Shown in pieces: positions 19,366 through 29,952 of a DNA stretch of 64,000 bases. The translations under genes and the position numbers were made by a program. The stretch is from Gemmataceae bacterium (GTDB lineage: Bacteria; Planctomycetota; Planctomycetia; Gemmatales; Gemmataceae): positions 1-64,000 of the forward strand of contig JANWVV010000001.1 of NCBI GenBank assembly GCA_025055795.1. The letters run 5' to 3'. Numbering within the stretch: the stretch's first letter is position 1; each line of letters begins with the position of its first letter. The notes beneath the pieces are model-generated. The model did not search any database, was not told where the DNA came from, and saw nothing but the letters and a program-made list of their open reading frames with translations.

Positions 19366-19926
19366 TTACACATCGGGGATTTCCAGGGTGTCGAGTGGGT
19401 CGGGGGAGGGAGTCTGGGCAACGCCGGCGGCGGAAGCCCTCGCTGGCAATTCCGAAGCGGGGAACGATGCGGTGGTGCCAGTCACTTCCGCTTCCCCTGA
19501 CCGCGTAAGCAGTTCGGTGGTGGCAGGGGGTGAGAGTTGCTGGACGGCCGCCCAGTCGACACGCTGCAAGGTCTCTTCGAGGGTACGCACCACTCCCCGT
19601 AGGGACGATGCGGCCATGACATAGTTGGTATGCGTAGAGAAGCGGGCGTAGTGTTCCGTAAAGTAAGTAGCGATGCGTCGCAGCTTCGGTAGTTTGCCTT
19701 GCAAGCGGCGGAGGTAGGTGGCCGGGTCGTTCCGCTGCCGAGCTGGTTCGACGGCCCGAATGCAATCAAACAGCGTGCGGGGGACGGCCAACATCTCTGG
19801 ACTGCTCTGGATTTCGTCCGCGTGTTTCAGGAAGGTGCGGATCATCCAGGCGTGGGCTAACACCTCCTCCAGACGTTCAATCGCCTCGTGCGGCGTCAGC
19901 AGGGGCAACCCAGCCGATGACGTCAT
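19366..19926 (-). CDS. hypothetical protein, 186 residues, helical with Ser/Pro-rich tail
   Basis: ATG at 19926 is favoured by GGAGGG 7 nt upstream; GTG codons at 19929 and 19932 are alternatives. Residues 1-125 are strongly helical (HEAIERLEEVLAHAWMIRT, YLRRLQGKLPKLRRIATYF). The C-terminal 55 residues are rich in Ala, Ser, Thr and Pro and look disordered. No signal peptide or membrane segment is visible. The family is not recognised. It sits between two other small minus-strand genes. Confidence 0.65.
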   Translation of the reverse strand: MTSSAGLPLLTPHEAIERLEEVLAHAWMIRTFLKHADEIQSSPEMLAVPRTLFDCIRAVEPARQRNDPATYLRRLQGKLPKLRRIATYFTEHYARFSTHTNYVMAASSLRGVVRTLEETLQRVDWAAVQQLSPPATTELLTRSGEAEVTGTTASFPASELPARASAAGVAQTPSPDPLDTLEIPDV

Positions 19927-20076
19927 CACCACGACCCTCCATTACTTGCCGGCTTGGCCTTCGTTCAAGCTGGTAGTGATGTCCTGTTTCGCCCTTGATC
20001 TGGCAGTGGCAAGCGAGGCGAGCTGTTTAGCACGGCTTTGGCATCTTGTTCAGCGATGCCCCACAGTTTGTGCCAT

Positions 20077-20739
20077 TCACGAGCCCCCCGGCGTCACGGA
20101 AGACGGCGGAGTGGGAGCAATGCTAGTCGCTGCCTCGCTTCCACCGCTCACGCGGACTGCCGGCGACGTCGGTACTACTGGTTTGCCTTTGCGGGCCTCC
20201 AAATCTTCCTTGGAAAGCAGCACTAGAAAGGTGCCGACGGCTGCCAGCAAAATACCGGTGGGCAGCTTCCAGCCGGGCGCTTCCCAGGCAAAATGCCACG
20301 GCTGGCCTGGCTGCGGATGCCAAACCAGACTGAGCAAGGTATTGATCAGGGGAGCCAAGGCAAAGATCAGTGGGGCAATATAGATGCGGTAGGAAGCGGG
20401 GTCCAAACCATCCAGTTTGGCCTGATCCACAGCGGCTTTGCTGGCAAAAATGACACAAATGGCACCAATTGCCCCCGCTGCACCAGCCAGGCCGCTGAAG
20501 ACCAGACCAGTCAGCCGCCACTCCGGTTTGGCATCATCCCGCGTAAGCATCAGGGTTACGGGAATCACCACGGCCAGGATGAAGTAGGCGACACCAACAC
20601 ACAAAATCGAGGCCAGCCGACCCCCGATAGTGCCTGGCCGTGTGGTTAGTTCCGTACCACCGTAAAAGATGAGCGGCACATAGGTGCCCCACGCTAAACC
20701 GGCCAGTAACACATACACCCACCACGGGATGGTAGCCAT
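20077..20739 (-). CDS. five-segment membrane protein, possibly DMT-like
   Basis: The product has 220 residues and five hydrophobic segments: WVYVLLAGLAWGTYVPLIFYG (about 6-26), LASILCVGVAYFILAVVIPV, GLVFSGLAGAAGAIGAICVIF, IYIAPLIFALAPLINTLLSLV and LPTGILLAAVGTFLVLL. The opening AWGTYVP resembles drug/metabolite transporter (EamA-like) proteins, but the length is about half that of the ten-segment members. It ends in a soluble Pro/Ser-rich tail of about 40 residues. The ATG start follows AAAGGACGG. The substrate is unknown. Confidence 0.65.
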   Translation of the reverse strand: MATIPWWVYVLLAGLAWGTYVPLIFYGGTELTTRPGTIGGRLASILCVGVAYFILAVVIPVTLMLTRDDAKPEWRLTGLVFSGLAGAAGAIGAICVIFASKAAVDQAKLDGLDPASYRIYIAPLIFALAPLINTLLSLVWHPQPGQPWHFAWEAPGWKLPTGILLAAVGTFLVLLSKEDLEARKGKPVVPTSPAVRVSGGSEAATSIAPTPPSSVTPGGS

Positions 20740-20879
20740 ACGCCGTCCTTTCTGCTCGTCGTAGGCGGTGGCCGACAGGCGCGCCTAGGTGCGGGCTGCA
20801 CGGAAACTGTACAGCCACGGCGGAGTTCAGCCAAGCAAGCAACTATTCACCCGCTGGGCCGCCCGACTTGCAGGATGTT

Positions 20880-23800
20880 TTAGGAGCGTCCGTCGAGGAC
20901 GTCCCGGACTTTACGAGCCAGACTGGCCGGTGTGAATGGTTTCTGCAGGAAAGCGACTTCCGCATGCACCAGACCATGCCGCAGCACAGCGTCGCCGGTG
21001 TAGCCGCTCATGAACAGGACCTTCAATCCGAGCAGACGTTGCCGCAATTGTTCCACCAGTTCCCGGCCGCTCATCCCCGGCATGACCACATCGGTCAGCA
21101 GTAGATCAATCTCCCCGGCATGTTGTTCGGCCACGCGCAACGCTTCCATGGCATCTGCGGCCAGCAACACGCGATAGCCGTATGTTTGCAGAGCCGTTTG
21201 TGCCAGGCCGCGGACGGCTTCGTCGTCTTCGACCAGCAGGATGGTTTCGTGACCGCGAGGTATGTCTTCCACGACCGGCTGAGTGGTACCCGTCTGTTCT
21301 GGAGCAGCCGGCAAGTAAACCTTAAAAGTAGTACCATGTCCCACCTCACTATAGACCTCGATGTGACCGCCATTCTGGCGGACAATTCCGTAGACGACGG
21401 CCAGGCCCAAACCGGTGCCTCTGCCGAGTTCCTTGGTGGTAAAGAAAGGTTCAAATATGCGTTCTTTGACTTCGGAAGTCATACCCGTGCCCGTATCACT
21501 GACTGTCAAGCATACATGCCGTCCGGGGCGGGCTTCCGGGTGTGTCCGGCAGTAATGTTCGTCAAGTTCAACCGTGCTACATTCCAGCGTTAGATGCCCC
21601 CCTTGCGGCATGGCATCGCGGGCGTTGACAGCCAGATTCAAAATCACCTGGCTGAGCTGACCCGGGTCGATCCGCACCGGGGGTAGGCGACCGGCCGAAG
21701 CGGTCGCTAGCACAATGTCTTCCCCAATCAACCGACGGAGCATCTTTTCCATGTCGTGGATGAACTGACCCAGGTGGATCAGCTTGGGTTCCACCAGGGT
21801 TTGTCGGCTGAAAGCCAGCAACTGTTGTGTCAGGGTCGCTGCCCGCTGGCCGGCGTCGGAGATGGTTTGCACCATCTCTCGCAAGGGATCATCTGCAGGC
21901 AAACGCTGCAACAGCATCTGGCTATAGCCCAGAATGACAGTAAGCATGTTATTGAAGTCGTGGGCAATACCACCAGCAAGTCGGCCGATGGCTTCCATCT
22001 TCTGAGCTTGCAACAGTTGTATTTCCAGGCGTTTACGGTCCGTAATATCGACGATGATACCTCGTAATCGGACCACCCGTCCTGCCTCGTCTTTCTCGAC
22101 AGTGACGTAATCCTGGACCCAAACGATCCGTCCATCGGCTGCCACTAGGCGGTATTCGAAGTGGTGGTCTTCACCGCGGGCGGTGGCCGACTGACAAAAC
22201 CGCACAGCCCGTTCGCGGTCTTCTGGATGGATGTGATTAGCCCAGAAATTCTCTTCGTCGTACCACTGCTGCAGCGGGTAGCCCAGCAGCCGCTCTGCCC
22301 GTTCGCTGACGAACGTGAAACGGAACGTTCGCGGATCCGCTTCCCATACCACTCCGTCAATCGAACGGATTAAGGAGCGGAGAAAGTTTTCCCTCTCCTG
22401 CAGGGCGGTTTGTGCCTGATACTGTTCTGTTATGTCCAAGGCAGTGCCGAGGATGGCGGGCCGACCCCGGAACAGAATGCGCCGACCCATCACTTCAACT
22501 ACTCGGCGGGTACCATCGGGACGCAACACACGAAAACTATAGCGTGTCTTTACAGTTTCTCCCACCAGTCGCCGGCGCAAATTCTCGGCAACGAGAGCCC
22601 GGTCTTCGGGAGCAATAACGTTTAGCACCAAGGGCAAGCTTAAGATTTCTTCCCGGGGGGCCCCATAGATTTGTGCGATGGCATCGTTGATGTAAATGAA
22701 GCGGTCATCCTGGATCAGGTAAACGCCAGCCAGGGATTCCTCGGCTAGTAACCGGAATTTTTCTTCGCTCTCGCGGAGGGCTTCGCGGTCGCGGTGTCCG
22801 ACAATCGCGAGGCTGGCCAGGTAGGCCCAACGCTCCAGATCTGTCCGTTCCTCACTGGTAGGGGCTCGCGGTCTGCGGTAGTAAACGGCAAAGGTTCCCA
22901 GGACTTCACCTTTCCGGCCGCGGATCGGAATCGACCAGCAAGCTAGCAGCCCGAAGCGTAAAGCCAGGTCACGGCCGATATCCCATAGCGGATCGGTGGT
23001 GATGTCACTGACGATGATTGCCTTGTTGTAGTAGGCGGCCGTACCACAGGAACCGACGGCAGGGCCGATCTGGACACCATCGACGCTGCGGTTGTACTCG
23101 TCGGGCAGGTCAGGGGCAGCGGCATGGCGAAGCCGCTCCCCTTCCAGCAATAGCACCGAGGCTAGAGCTTCGGGATAAAGCTGTTGGTATTCGCGACAGA
23201 GCAGCTCTAGCCATTGGTATAGATCTAATCCCCGGGCCAGTTGTTCGAGCAAGCGACGTTCGGCCTCGCGACGTCGTTGAGCGAAGCGTTCCGCCGTCTG
23301 ATCGCGGAACACCAGCACCACGCCGGTGATGTTTCCTTGATCGTCGCGGATAGGCGCCCCCGAGTCGGCTATGGGAATGGCCCGGCCATCCGGACGGAGC
23401 AAAACCGTGTGATTGGCCAGACCTACTACCACTCCTTCCCGGAGCACGCGTCGGACGGGGGATTCCACGGCTTGCAGGGTTTCTTCATTGGCGATGTGGA
23501 AGATTTCTTCCAGGGGCCGGCCCGCTGCGTCGCGATTGCTCCAGCCGGTCAGTTGTTCGGCAATCGGATTGAGTAATTCCACCTGTCCTTGGGCATCGGT
23601 GGCTATGACCGCATCCCCGATGCTTTGCAGGGTGGTGCGGTAGCGGGCCTCGCTGCGTCGGAGTGCCTCTTCGGCCCGTTTTCGCTCGGTCAGGTCCCGA
23701 ATGGCCACGCCGTAACGGCGTTGACCGCCCACTTCCAGGGGATTGACGTTAACCAATCCCCAGAACCGCCGGCTATCCTTACGAACCAATTCCAATTCGC

Positions 23801-24077
23801 GTTCCGCAGCTCCTCTTTGTTCAGCGACAAGCAGCAATTGGGACATCAGGTCGCGGCTTTCGGCCGGGCACAAGTGTGTCAACGGCTGCTGGTCCATCTC
23901 CTGGTCCGTGTAGCCGAACAATAGCGCAGCCCCGGCATTCCACCAACGGATGGCTCCGTCCGCCCCGGTTAAAATCAAGGCACGGTCCTGAACCGATTCG
24001 ATCCAACGACGAGCCCAGGCGCCGTCGTCTACAGGTTCCCACGGTCGATCGTCACCAGAGAAATGTGGGGATGACAT
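20880..24077 (-). CDS. soluble hybrid histidine kinase with four PAS, one GAF and a receiver domain
   Basis: The product has 1065 residues and no membrane segment, so it is probably cytoplasmic. In order: PAS (about 25-140), PAS (about 145-265), GAF (about 275-420, with [19 protein letters not shown]), PAS (about 425-545), PAS (about 555-680), HisKA with the phospho-acceptor His in [11 protein letters not shown] (about 703), HATPase (about 800-930 with TVSDTGTGM and [11 protein letters not shown]), and a receiver domain (about 945-1060) with the likely phospho-Asp in [10 protein letters not shown] (about 993). The H-box is of the NtrB-like FNN type. No response regulator gene is adjacent, so it is an orphan; the receiver may pass phosphate to an HPt protein elsewhere. 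The stimulus is unknown. Confidence 0.9.
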   Translation of the reverse strand: MSSPHFSGDDRPWEPVDDGAWARRWIESVQDRALILTGADGAIRWWNAGAALLFGYTDQEMDQQPLTHLCPAESRDLMSQLLLVAEQRGAAERELELVRKDSRRFWGLVNVNPLEVGGQRRYGVAIRDLTERKRAEEALRRSEARYRTTLQSIGDAVIATDAQGQVELLNPIAEQLTGWSNRDAAGRPLEEIFHIANEETLQAVESPVRRVLREGVVVGLANHTVLLRPDGRAIPIADSGAPIRDDQGNITGVVLVFRDQTAERFAQRRREAERRLLEQLARGLDLYQWLELLCREYQQLYPEALASVLLLEGERLRHAAAPDLPDEYNRSVDGVQIGPAVGSCGTAAYYNKAIIVSDITTDPLWDIGRDLALRFGLLACWSIPIRGRKGEVLGTFAVYYRRPRAPTSEERTDLERWAYLASLAIVGHRDREALRESEEKFRLLAEESLAGVYLIQDDRFIYINDAIAQIYGAPREEILSLPLVLNVIAPEDRALVAENLRRRLVGETVKTRYSFRVLRPDGTRRVVEVMGRRILFRGRPAILGTALDITEQYQAQTALQERENFLRSLIRSIDGVVWEADPRTFRFTFVSERAERLLGYPLQQWYDEENFWANHIHPEDRERAVRFCQSATARGEDHHFEYRLVAADGRIVWVQDYVTVEKDEAGRVVRLRGIIVDITDRKRLEIQLLQAQKMEAIGRLAGGIAHDFNNMLTVILGYSQMLLQRLPADDPLREMVQTISDAGQRAATLTQQLLAFSRQTLVEPKLIHLGQFIHDMEKMLRRLIGEDIVLATASAGRLPPVRIDPGQLSQVILNLAVNARDAMPQGGHLTLECSTVELDEHYCRTHPEARPGRHVCLTVSDTGTGMTSEVKERIFEPFFTTKELGRGTGLGLAVVYGIVRQNGGHIEVYSEVGHGTTFKVYLPAAPEQTGTTQPVVEDIPRGHETILLVEDDEAVRGLAQTALQTYGYRVLLAADAMEALRVAEQHAGEIDLLLTDVVMPGMSGRELVEQLRQRLLGLKVLFMSGYTGDAVLRHGLVHAEVAFLQKPFTPASLARKVRDVLDGRS

Positions 24078-24646
24078 AAAAATCCACGAGGACTGTTGAT
24101 AACCTGCAGGACAAGCCGGAGTGAACAGACGATATCAGTAATGACCTCTGCTAAGCGTTTTTACTGCTTCATGTAAACAACTTGAAACCAAAATAGCGGT
24201 TTATCCCTAAGCATACAACGATTTTCTGCTGCAGGGTCGGCCTTTGTAACACCGCTTGGTATAGTACGGTCGGACTGAACTTTTGTATCAACTGATGAAG
24301 TCAGTTGATTGACGATGCAAATGTGCGCTGCCGCCCCGAAAATCCTTGACAATCAACATGCGGGATTTAAATTAAACAAACAGGAGACTTTTAGTCAGGG
24401 CCACAGCCTTGTCGGCCTCCGCGAGCCCTACGATCCTTCACGTTCGGCCTGTTACTTTTTGTCAATTTATCCGCATTGCCCTTTTTTCTATTGACAATGC
24501 TCATAAAATTAAGCATTGTTAAATTAGCACGCTTACCCACGGAGGCCGCTGTGCCTCCGTCTGGTAAGGTTGGTTTTCCCGCCTCAATGTTTCTCTCTCC
24601 TCCCCACCACACCCTTACTTAAAAAGGTATCGAGAGGGTGCCCGCC
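24078..24646. promoter_or_regulatory. 570-bp divergent intergenic region with three inverted repeats
   Basis: It separates the histidine kinase (minus) from the DUF1501 gene (plus). Three perfect inverted repeats are present: ATCAACTGA/TCAGTTGAT with a 5-nt spacer (24287-24309), ACAATGCT/AGCATTGT with a 10-nt spacer (24494-24519), and ACGGAGGC/GCCTCCGT with a 6-nt loop (24539-24560). The first two, in AT-rich surroundings, look like operators; the third is GC-rich and more like an RNA hairpin. No gene is visible here. Whether any is used is not known. Confidence 0.5.
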
Positions 24647-25966
24647 ATGCTGAAGCTTTTCACCGGTCGAACAGAGGACTGTTCAGGGGTATCACGCCGC
24701 ACGTTTTTGCAGTTGGGCGGTTTATCGGTCTTTGGCTTGACGCTGCCGGGGTATTTGCGGCTGCGGGCGGCGTCGCCCCAGACACCGGCTAGCGCCAAGC
24801 GCTGCATTTTGTTGTGGATGCAGGGTGGGCCTAGCCACATCGACACGTTTGATCCTAAGCCCGATGCACCGATAGAGATCCGTGGCGAGTTTGGCACCGT
24901 GGCCACGAGCCTGCCGGGGGTCCGTTATGCCGAACCGTTGCCTTTGCTGGCTCAGCGGGCCCACCAGATGGTCACCATTCGCGGCCACGACCCGCAAAAC
25001 GGCTCCCATGGCGTGGCTGATCACTTGATGATGACCGGCCATAAATTTAATCCTTCCTTGCCGTTTCCCTGTTTCGGGTCAGTCGTGGCCAAGGAGCGGG
25101 GCTACGTCAACGGCATGCTCCCCTTCGTGCAAATTGGCCGGCATATCGACCGCCGCTTCAACGGTGGCATCGGGGGATTTTTGGGCGATCAGTACAATCC
25201 GTTCGAAGTACCGGACGATCCGAACTCTCCAGCCTTTCGGGTGCGTGATTTGAGCCTGACCTCTGAGGCCGAGCGGCAACGGCTGGAGCGCCGCTACTCC
25301 ATGCTGGCCGACTTGGAAAATTATCAGCGGCGGGTGGAACGGACCGATGCAGTACTAGCCCGTGATGAGTTTTATGCCAAGGCCCATGGAATCATCACAA
25401 GTCCGGCCGCCAAAAAGGCCTTCGATCTGACGCAGGAGCCAGCCAAGGTACGCGACCGCTACGGCCGCAATTACCTCGGTCAATCGTGCCTGCTGGCACG
25501 GCGACTCATCGAAGCAGGGGTCCAGTTTGTTACCGTCAGCGACGGCGGCTGGGACACCCACACCGACAACTTCCGCAGCCTTAAAGGGCATCTACTGCCT
25601 CGGCTGGATCAAGGGCTGTCGGCTCTGCTCGACGACCTGCAGGCCCGTGGACTCCTGGACGAGACACTCATTGTCTGGTTCGGCGACTTCGGACGCACCC
25701 CTAAGGTCAATCCCACCGCTGGACGCGACCACTGGAGCACCGCGGGCGTTGCCCTGCTGGCCGGGGGTGGATTACGCGTCGGACAGGTAGTCGGTGCCAC
25801 CAATGCCTTGGGTGAGTACGTCATTGATAATCCCGTTACCCCCCAGGACCTGGCCGCTACCATTTACACCGTTTTGGGCATCAACCTGCACACCTGGTAT
25901 CGCACGCCCGACGGTCGGCCTATTGAACTGTGCCCTGAAGGCAAACCAATCCGTCAAATCCTTTAA
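24647..25966 (+). CDS. DUF1501 family Tat-exported protein
   Basis: ATG at 24647 has GAGAGG 9 nt upstream and is preferred to GTG at 24638. The 439-residue protein carries a twin-arginine signal (SRRTFLQLGG, about 17-26). It then shows DUF1501 features: CILLWMQGGPSHIDTFDPKP, GVADHLMMTGH, VSDGGWDTHTDN and IVWFGDFGRTPKVN. The fold is related to the alkaline phosphatase/sulfatase superfamily, and the conserved His and Asp suggest metal binding (family knowledge). DUF1501 genes usually stand beside DUF1549/1553 genes; here the nearest such gene is 10 kb away. Activity is unknown. Confidence 0.9.
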   Translation: MLKLFTGRTEDCSGVSRRTFLQLGGLSVFGLTLPGYLRLRAASPQTPASAKRCILLWMQGGPSHIDTFDPKPDAPIEIRGEFGTVATSLPGVRYAEPLPLLAQRAHQMVTIRGHDPQNGSHGVADHLMMTGHKFNPSLPFPCFGSVVAKERGYVNGMLPFVQIGRHIDRRFNGGIGGFLGDQYNPFEVPDDPNSPAFRVRDLSLTSEAERQRLERRYSMLADLENYQRRVERTDAVLARDEFYAKAHGIITSPAAKKAFDLTQEPAKVRDRYGRNYLGQSCLLARRLIEAGVQFVTVSDGGWDTHTDNFRSLKGHLLPRLDQGLSALLDDLQARGLLDETLIVWFGDFGRTPKVNPTAGRDHWSTAGVALLAGGGLRVGQVVGATNALGEYVIDNPVTPQDLAATIYTVLGINLHTWYRTPDGRPIELCPEGKPIRQIL

Positions 25967-26075
25967 AACTCACACCGTGAGTGGAACTATCATGTCACCC
26001 TTTTCCTTGTTGATGGGATAGGGTGACAGGTGGTTCATGTTCACACAAGTTGCCTCACGTACCGTTGTAGCTCTT

Positions 26076-27242
26076 TCAGGCGGCCCGTCGGGCGGGCTGG
26101 GGTAGACGCGCCACAAAGGCGGCGCAGGCGTCGATGACCCGTTGTTGCTGTTGTTCCGTGATGCCGGGGAACATGGGCAAGGCGAGCACTGTGGCCGCGG
26201 CCTGCTCTGCCTGTGGAAAATCGCCCTGTCGGTAACCCAGCCGACGGAAACATTCCTGTTGGTGTAAGCAGAGGGGATAGTAAATCTCCACGCCGATCTG
26301 CTGAGACTTGAGGAACTGTGCCAGGGCATCGCGATAGGAGGCGGGCACCCGTACCACGTATTGGTTGAACGTGTGATAGCGTTGGGGAAGCACTACAGGC
26401 GGGCACAGGAACTGTTCCAGTCCGGCTGCTGTGATCAAGCGACGATAGCGGTCCGCCGCTTGCCGGCGTTGTTCGAGCCAACGCGGGACCTGCGGCAGTT
26501 TAACGCGCAAAATAGCCGCCTGCAGGGCATCCAAACGCATGTTGTAACCCACTTCCCGATGGTAGTAGCGTACTTCGGAGCCGTGGACGCGTAAAGCTCG
26601 CATGCGGCGGGCCAGGCCATCCTGGTCGGTCAGGACCATGCCGGCATCCCCTGCAGCTCCCAGGTTTTTGGTGGGGTAGAAGCTAAGCGTGCCGGCGTGT
26701 CCCAGGCTGCCGCAGGTACGCTCCTGATAGCGGCTACCGAAGGCCTGGGCCACGTCTTCGATAATGTACAAGGTGTGCTCTTCCGCAATGGCCCGAATGG
26801 CCGTCATGTCGCAGGCTTGTCCGAACAGATGCACAGGGATGATGGCTCGGCTGCGAGGACTAAGCCGACGCACAACGTCGGCCGGGTCCAGTCCGTAGGT
26901 GTGCGGTTCAATGTCTGCGAACACAGGGGTGGCACCCACCCGGCAGACCGCTCCGGCCGTCGCGAAAAAGGTGAACGTGGGGACAATCACTTCGTCCCCA
27001 GGACCGATGCCTAACGCATGCAGAGCCAGCACCAGGGCATCCGTACCCGAAGAGCAGGCTACAGCGTGCCGCACCCCACAAAAGGCGGCCACCTCCTGCT
27101 CAAAGGCGGCCACCTCCGGCCCCAGAATCACCTGTCCCCCGGTCAGTACCCGCTGCAGGGCGGCCAGAATCGGCCCGGCGAGTGCCCGGTTTTCCCCTGC
27201 GATGTCGCACAATGGCACATCCGTGCCTGCTTCTCCGCTCAC
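26076..27242 (-). CDS. DegT/DnrJ/EryC1/StrS-type PLP aminotransferase
   Basis: GTG at 27242 is chosen since AAGGAG precedes it by about 8 nt and the protein then begins just before the family's conserved start; the frame extends to 27341 without support. The 388-residue product has the fold-type I features: SSGTDALVLAL (64-74), VPTFTFFATAGAV, EDVAQAFGS (162-170) and the PLP-binding lysine in SFYPTKNLGAAGDAG (K192). These enzymes aminate nucleotide-linked keto sugars for surface polysaccharides or secondary metabolites. No sugar nucleotide genes are adjacent, so the substrate is unknown. Confidence 0.9.
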   Translation of the reverse strand: MSGEAGTDVPLCDIAGENRALAGPILAALQRVLTGGQVILGPEVAAFEQEVAAFCGVRHAVACSSGTDALVLALHALGIGPGDEVIVPTFTFFATAGAVCRVGATPVFADIEPHTYGLDPADVVRRLSPRSRAIIPVHLFGQACDMTAIRAIAEEHTLYIIEDVAQAFGSRYQERTCGSLGHAGTLSFYPTKNLGAAGDAGMVLTDQDGLARRMRALRVHGSEVRYYHREVGYNMRLDALQAAILRVKLPQVPRWLEQRRQAADRYRRLITAAGLEQFLCPPVVLPQRYHTFNQYVVRVPASYRDALAQFLKSQQIGVEIYYPLCLHQQECFRRLGYRQGDFPQAEQAAATVLALPMFPGITEQQQQRVIDACAAFVARLPQPARRAA

Positions 27243-27625
27243 AGTAGCTTCTCCTTCCTGACAAAGTGGTCCGGCAGCCGCTACGCCTCTGAAACTATCC
27301 GCGGCGATTACCTGAGAGGCAGCTCCGCTTGAGACACCCACGGTTCGTCAACCAGCTTTTCCTTGCCTAATCGGCGTAACTTCCCTTTGTCAAGATGAGT
27401 CCTGTTGGCGGCTTATCCCCTGCAGCCCCACAGGGCTGTACCGCAGAGCAGATGACATACGGCAGGAAAAACTACCTACCAAGCACCTCCACTGATTACT
27501 GACAATGGCCCATCCTCACGATGTGCGAGCGCATGTTGGCAGACAATGGTTTGGGAGTGTTGGATGCTGGAGAGCATGCTACTTGCGCCGTGACCCCACG
27601 TTTACTTGGAGATGACCGTTTCTAA

Positions 27626-29461
27626 TCAGTGAGGCACCATGAGGGTGAACGGCCATAGAAAAGCCTGCAGGACCGTCATCAACCCGACAACACATGCCAG
27701 GAAAACGCTGTGCCAGATGACAGCCTTGAAGATGTCGGCTTCCCGACCAATCTGATTGGTCCCCGCCGTGGCCACGCAGATACTTTGTGCATCGATCATC
27801 TTTCCCATCACGCCACCCGTACTGTTGGCGGTACAAATCAGGATCTGAGTCTGTTCCAGACTCAGGTGGCGTAGGGCTGAGCTACCGTGTGCGTTCCACA
27901 CTTCGGTGGCCGTGATTTTCTGCAAGCTGCCAAACAAGGCGTTGCTGCCGGCGTCGGTGCCGGTCAGGAACACTCCCAGCCATCCTAGCAGGGCAGCGAA
28001 AAAGGGGTAAAGTACACCGGTTTCGGCGAAGGCCACCCCCAGCGTCGCATCCATGCCCGCGTATTTGGTGACGTAGCTCAGACCCAACATGCAGGCGATG
28101 GTCGGTATGGGAATACGCATCTGATAAAGGGTCTTGCGGAACACTGAAACTATCTCGGTAGTTGACAAACGGAGAAACAACATCGATATGATGGCAGCAA
28201 AAAACACGGAGGTGCCCGGGGCCGTCAACCAGTTGACTTTGAACAAAGCGGCCTCTTTGCGTTCATCGCCTACGGCTCCGGCGGGCACCAGACGTTCGGC
28301 CCGCTCGACCTTTTTGTGGAGCGTGGGCACGGGGGCCTCCCAATACGACGGAGCAAAGCCCAGATCCAGCGGCCCGTTCTTTTCCATCTGGCGTACGATG
28401 CCGGAGAGGATAAGCAGAGCGGCCATGACAACCCAAGGGGTCCAGGCCCGCAGAACCATGCGCCGCGTCAACGGTTTTTCCCGACTGGTGAGGCCTTCGC
28501 CGGCGGGCAGCAATTCGCTGACTTGCTCTTCTGCCTCAGCCACGCGGGGATCTGCAGGGCGAACCGGTTCGACCGTCTGTCCAGCTCCGACCGCTGTAGC
28601 GGGGAACCGCCAAGGGTGGGGAGGCTTCCAGACAAATTTGAGAAACGCCGCTAGGCAGACCATGGAAATGAGAGCCCCACAAATGTCGGTCAACGGCCAG
28701 ATGGGCGGCAAGCCGTAGACATGAGCAGTGGCAAAAAAGAACTGGGCCAGGGCAAACGAGCCGCCGCCCACTACCAGGGCAGGCCAAATGGCTAAGGTTT
28801 CCCGCCAGCTACACATCGTCTTGACCATGTACAACGGGATCAAACACGACAAGATGGGTAGCTGGTGCCCACACATAATACTGATGCTGTCGCCCGACAG
28901 ACCGGTCACACTAGCCAGTGTCAGGATTGGCACGCCCAAGCCGCCAAAACATACAGGCGAGGTGTTGGCAATCAGACACAGAACAGCCGCCTGAAACGGC
29001 GGTACGCCCAATCCCACCAGCATGGCCCCGCAAATGGCCACGGGTGAACCCGCCCCGGCAGCTCCTTCCATGAAGGCACCAAAACAAAAGCCAATCAGCA
29101 CCGCTTGCACACGCGCGTCGTCACTTAAATTGCCAATCGATCGACGGATGATGGTAAACTGACCGCTGACCAGCGTTGTGTTGTACAACAACATGGCAGC
29201 GAACACCGTCCAGCCGATTGGCAACAGCCCAAACGACATGCCATGCACAAAGGCCCAACACGCCATTTCCAGGGGCATCGCGTAGGCCAGCCAGGCAAGC
29301 ACTATGGCAGTTATTGCCCCTGCTGCCCCCGCCCACGGGGCCAACCAGCGACGTGCCACTAATAGATAAAACAATACCAGTACTGGCATCCCAGCCACTA
29401 TCGTCGAGAGTACCCGATGACCCAATGGATCCAGATTCTGTACGTACAGTGCCCACACCAT
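27626..29461 (-). CDS. lldP: L-lactate permease (LctP family)
   Basis: The 611-residue polytopic protein matches the LctP family along its length: FCFGAFMEGAAGAGSPVAIC (about 128-147), a late GTDAGSNALFGSLQKITA and ANSTGGVMGKMIDAQSICVA. A hydrophilic stretch at about 285-335 interrupts the membrane segments. Family members import lactate or glycolate with H+ or Na+. ATG at 29461 follows GGAAAGG. Glycolate oxidase-type genes lie 27 kb away in this window; a link is possible but not shown. The gene appears monocistronic. Confidence 0.9.
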   Translation of the reverse strand: MVWALYVQNLDPLGHRVLSTIVAGMPVLVLFYLLVARRWLAPWAGAAGAITAIVLAWLAYAMPLEMACWAFVHGMSFGLLPIGWTVFAAMLLYNTTLVSGQFTIIRRSIGNLSDDARVQAVLIGFCFGAFMEGAAGAGSPVAICGAMLVGLGVPPFQAAVLCLIANTSPVCFGGLGVPILTLASVTGLSGDSISIMCGHQLPILSCLIPLYMVKTMCSWRETLAIWPALVVGGGSFALAQFFFATAHVYGLPPIWPLTDICGALISMVCLAAFLKFVWKPPHPWRFPATAVGAGQTVEPVRPADPRVAEAEEQVSELLPAGEGLTSREKPLTRRMVLRAWTPWVVMAALLILSGIVRQMEKNGPLDLGFAPSYWEAPVPTLHKKVERAERLVPAGAVGDERKEAALFKVNWLTAPGTSVFFAAIISMLFLRLSTTEIVSVFRKTLYQMRIPIPTIACMLGLSYVTKYAGMDATLGVAFAETGVLYPFFAALLGWLGVFLTGTDAGSNALFGSLQKITATEVWNAHGSSALRHLSLEQTQILICTANSTGGVMGKMIDAQSICVATAGTNQIGREADIFKAVIWHSVFLACVVGLMTVLQAFLWPFTLMVPH

Positions 29462-29952
29462 GGGAAACTAACCTTTCCGTGATAGCGTCTCGTGCGAAGG
29501 TGCCAGAAGCCGGGGTTGTTTCAGGCAGGATGTTCCTCGATGCTAGCGTTCCGCTTGGTTTTTGGCTAGCTCCCACCGACATCTTCTATTTGGGATTTCT
29601 GCTTTTGCTCTGACTAAACTCGGTCTATGCGCGGCCCCGGTTCTGCTCCGGGTAACGCGTCGTTCCGAGTCACCGGACTTGAACTTGAATTTTTGTCTAG
29701 CAACGATCTCATCAGGGCCGCAAGCGGGGTCGATAGAATCGATATCCGCGTTGCAAACACCTCCAGATTCTGCTTTTTCTCTGAGCCTTTTATTTCCGCC
29801 ACATTTCCCATTTTTCGTTAAGAGTAGGGTTATCGATAGCCGAAACAATCAGCGGAAAGTCTCTAAACGTCAGGTGCAAAGTTAAGACAAAGGGGATTCT
29901 GCCCGGCCTGGATTACTTGGCATGGCGGTTCCTGCATCAGGGAGAAAGCTCC
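29462..29952. other. 490-bp intergenic region, no gene seen
   Basis: It lies between the divergent lactate permease and lipoprotein genes. Short frames occur in several phases, but none has a good ribosome site or a recognisable product. Nothing else stands out apart from expected promoters. Confidence 0.5.

Noticed and set aside
19718-20383. 221-codon plus-strand frame
   Set aside because: It spans the 3' part of one and 5' part of another minus-strand gene as an antisense frame, without a ribosome site or recognised domains.
27243-27341. Longer N-terminus of the DegT aminotransferase
   Set aside because: GTG at 27242 has AAGGAG and the upstream residues do not resemble the family.
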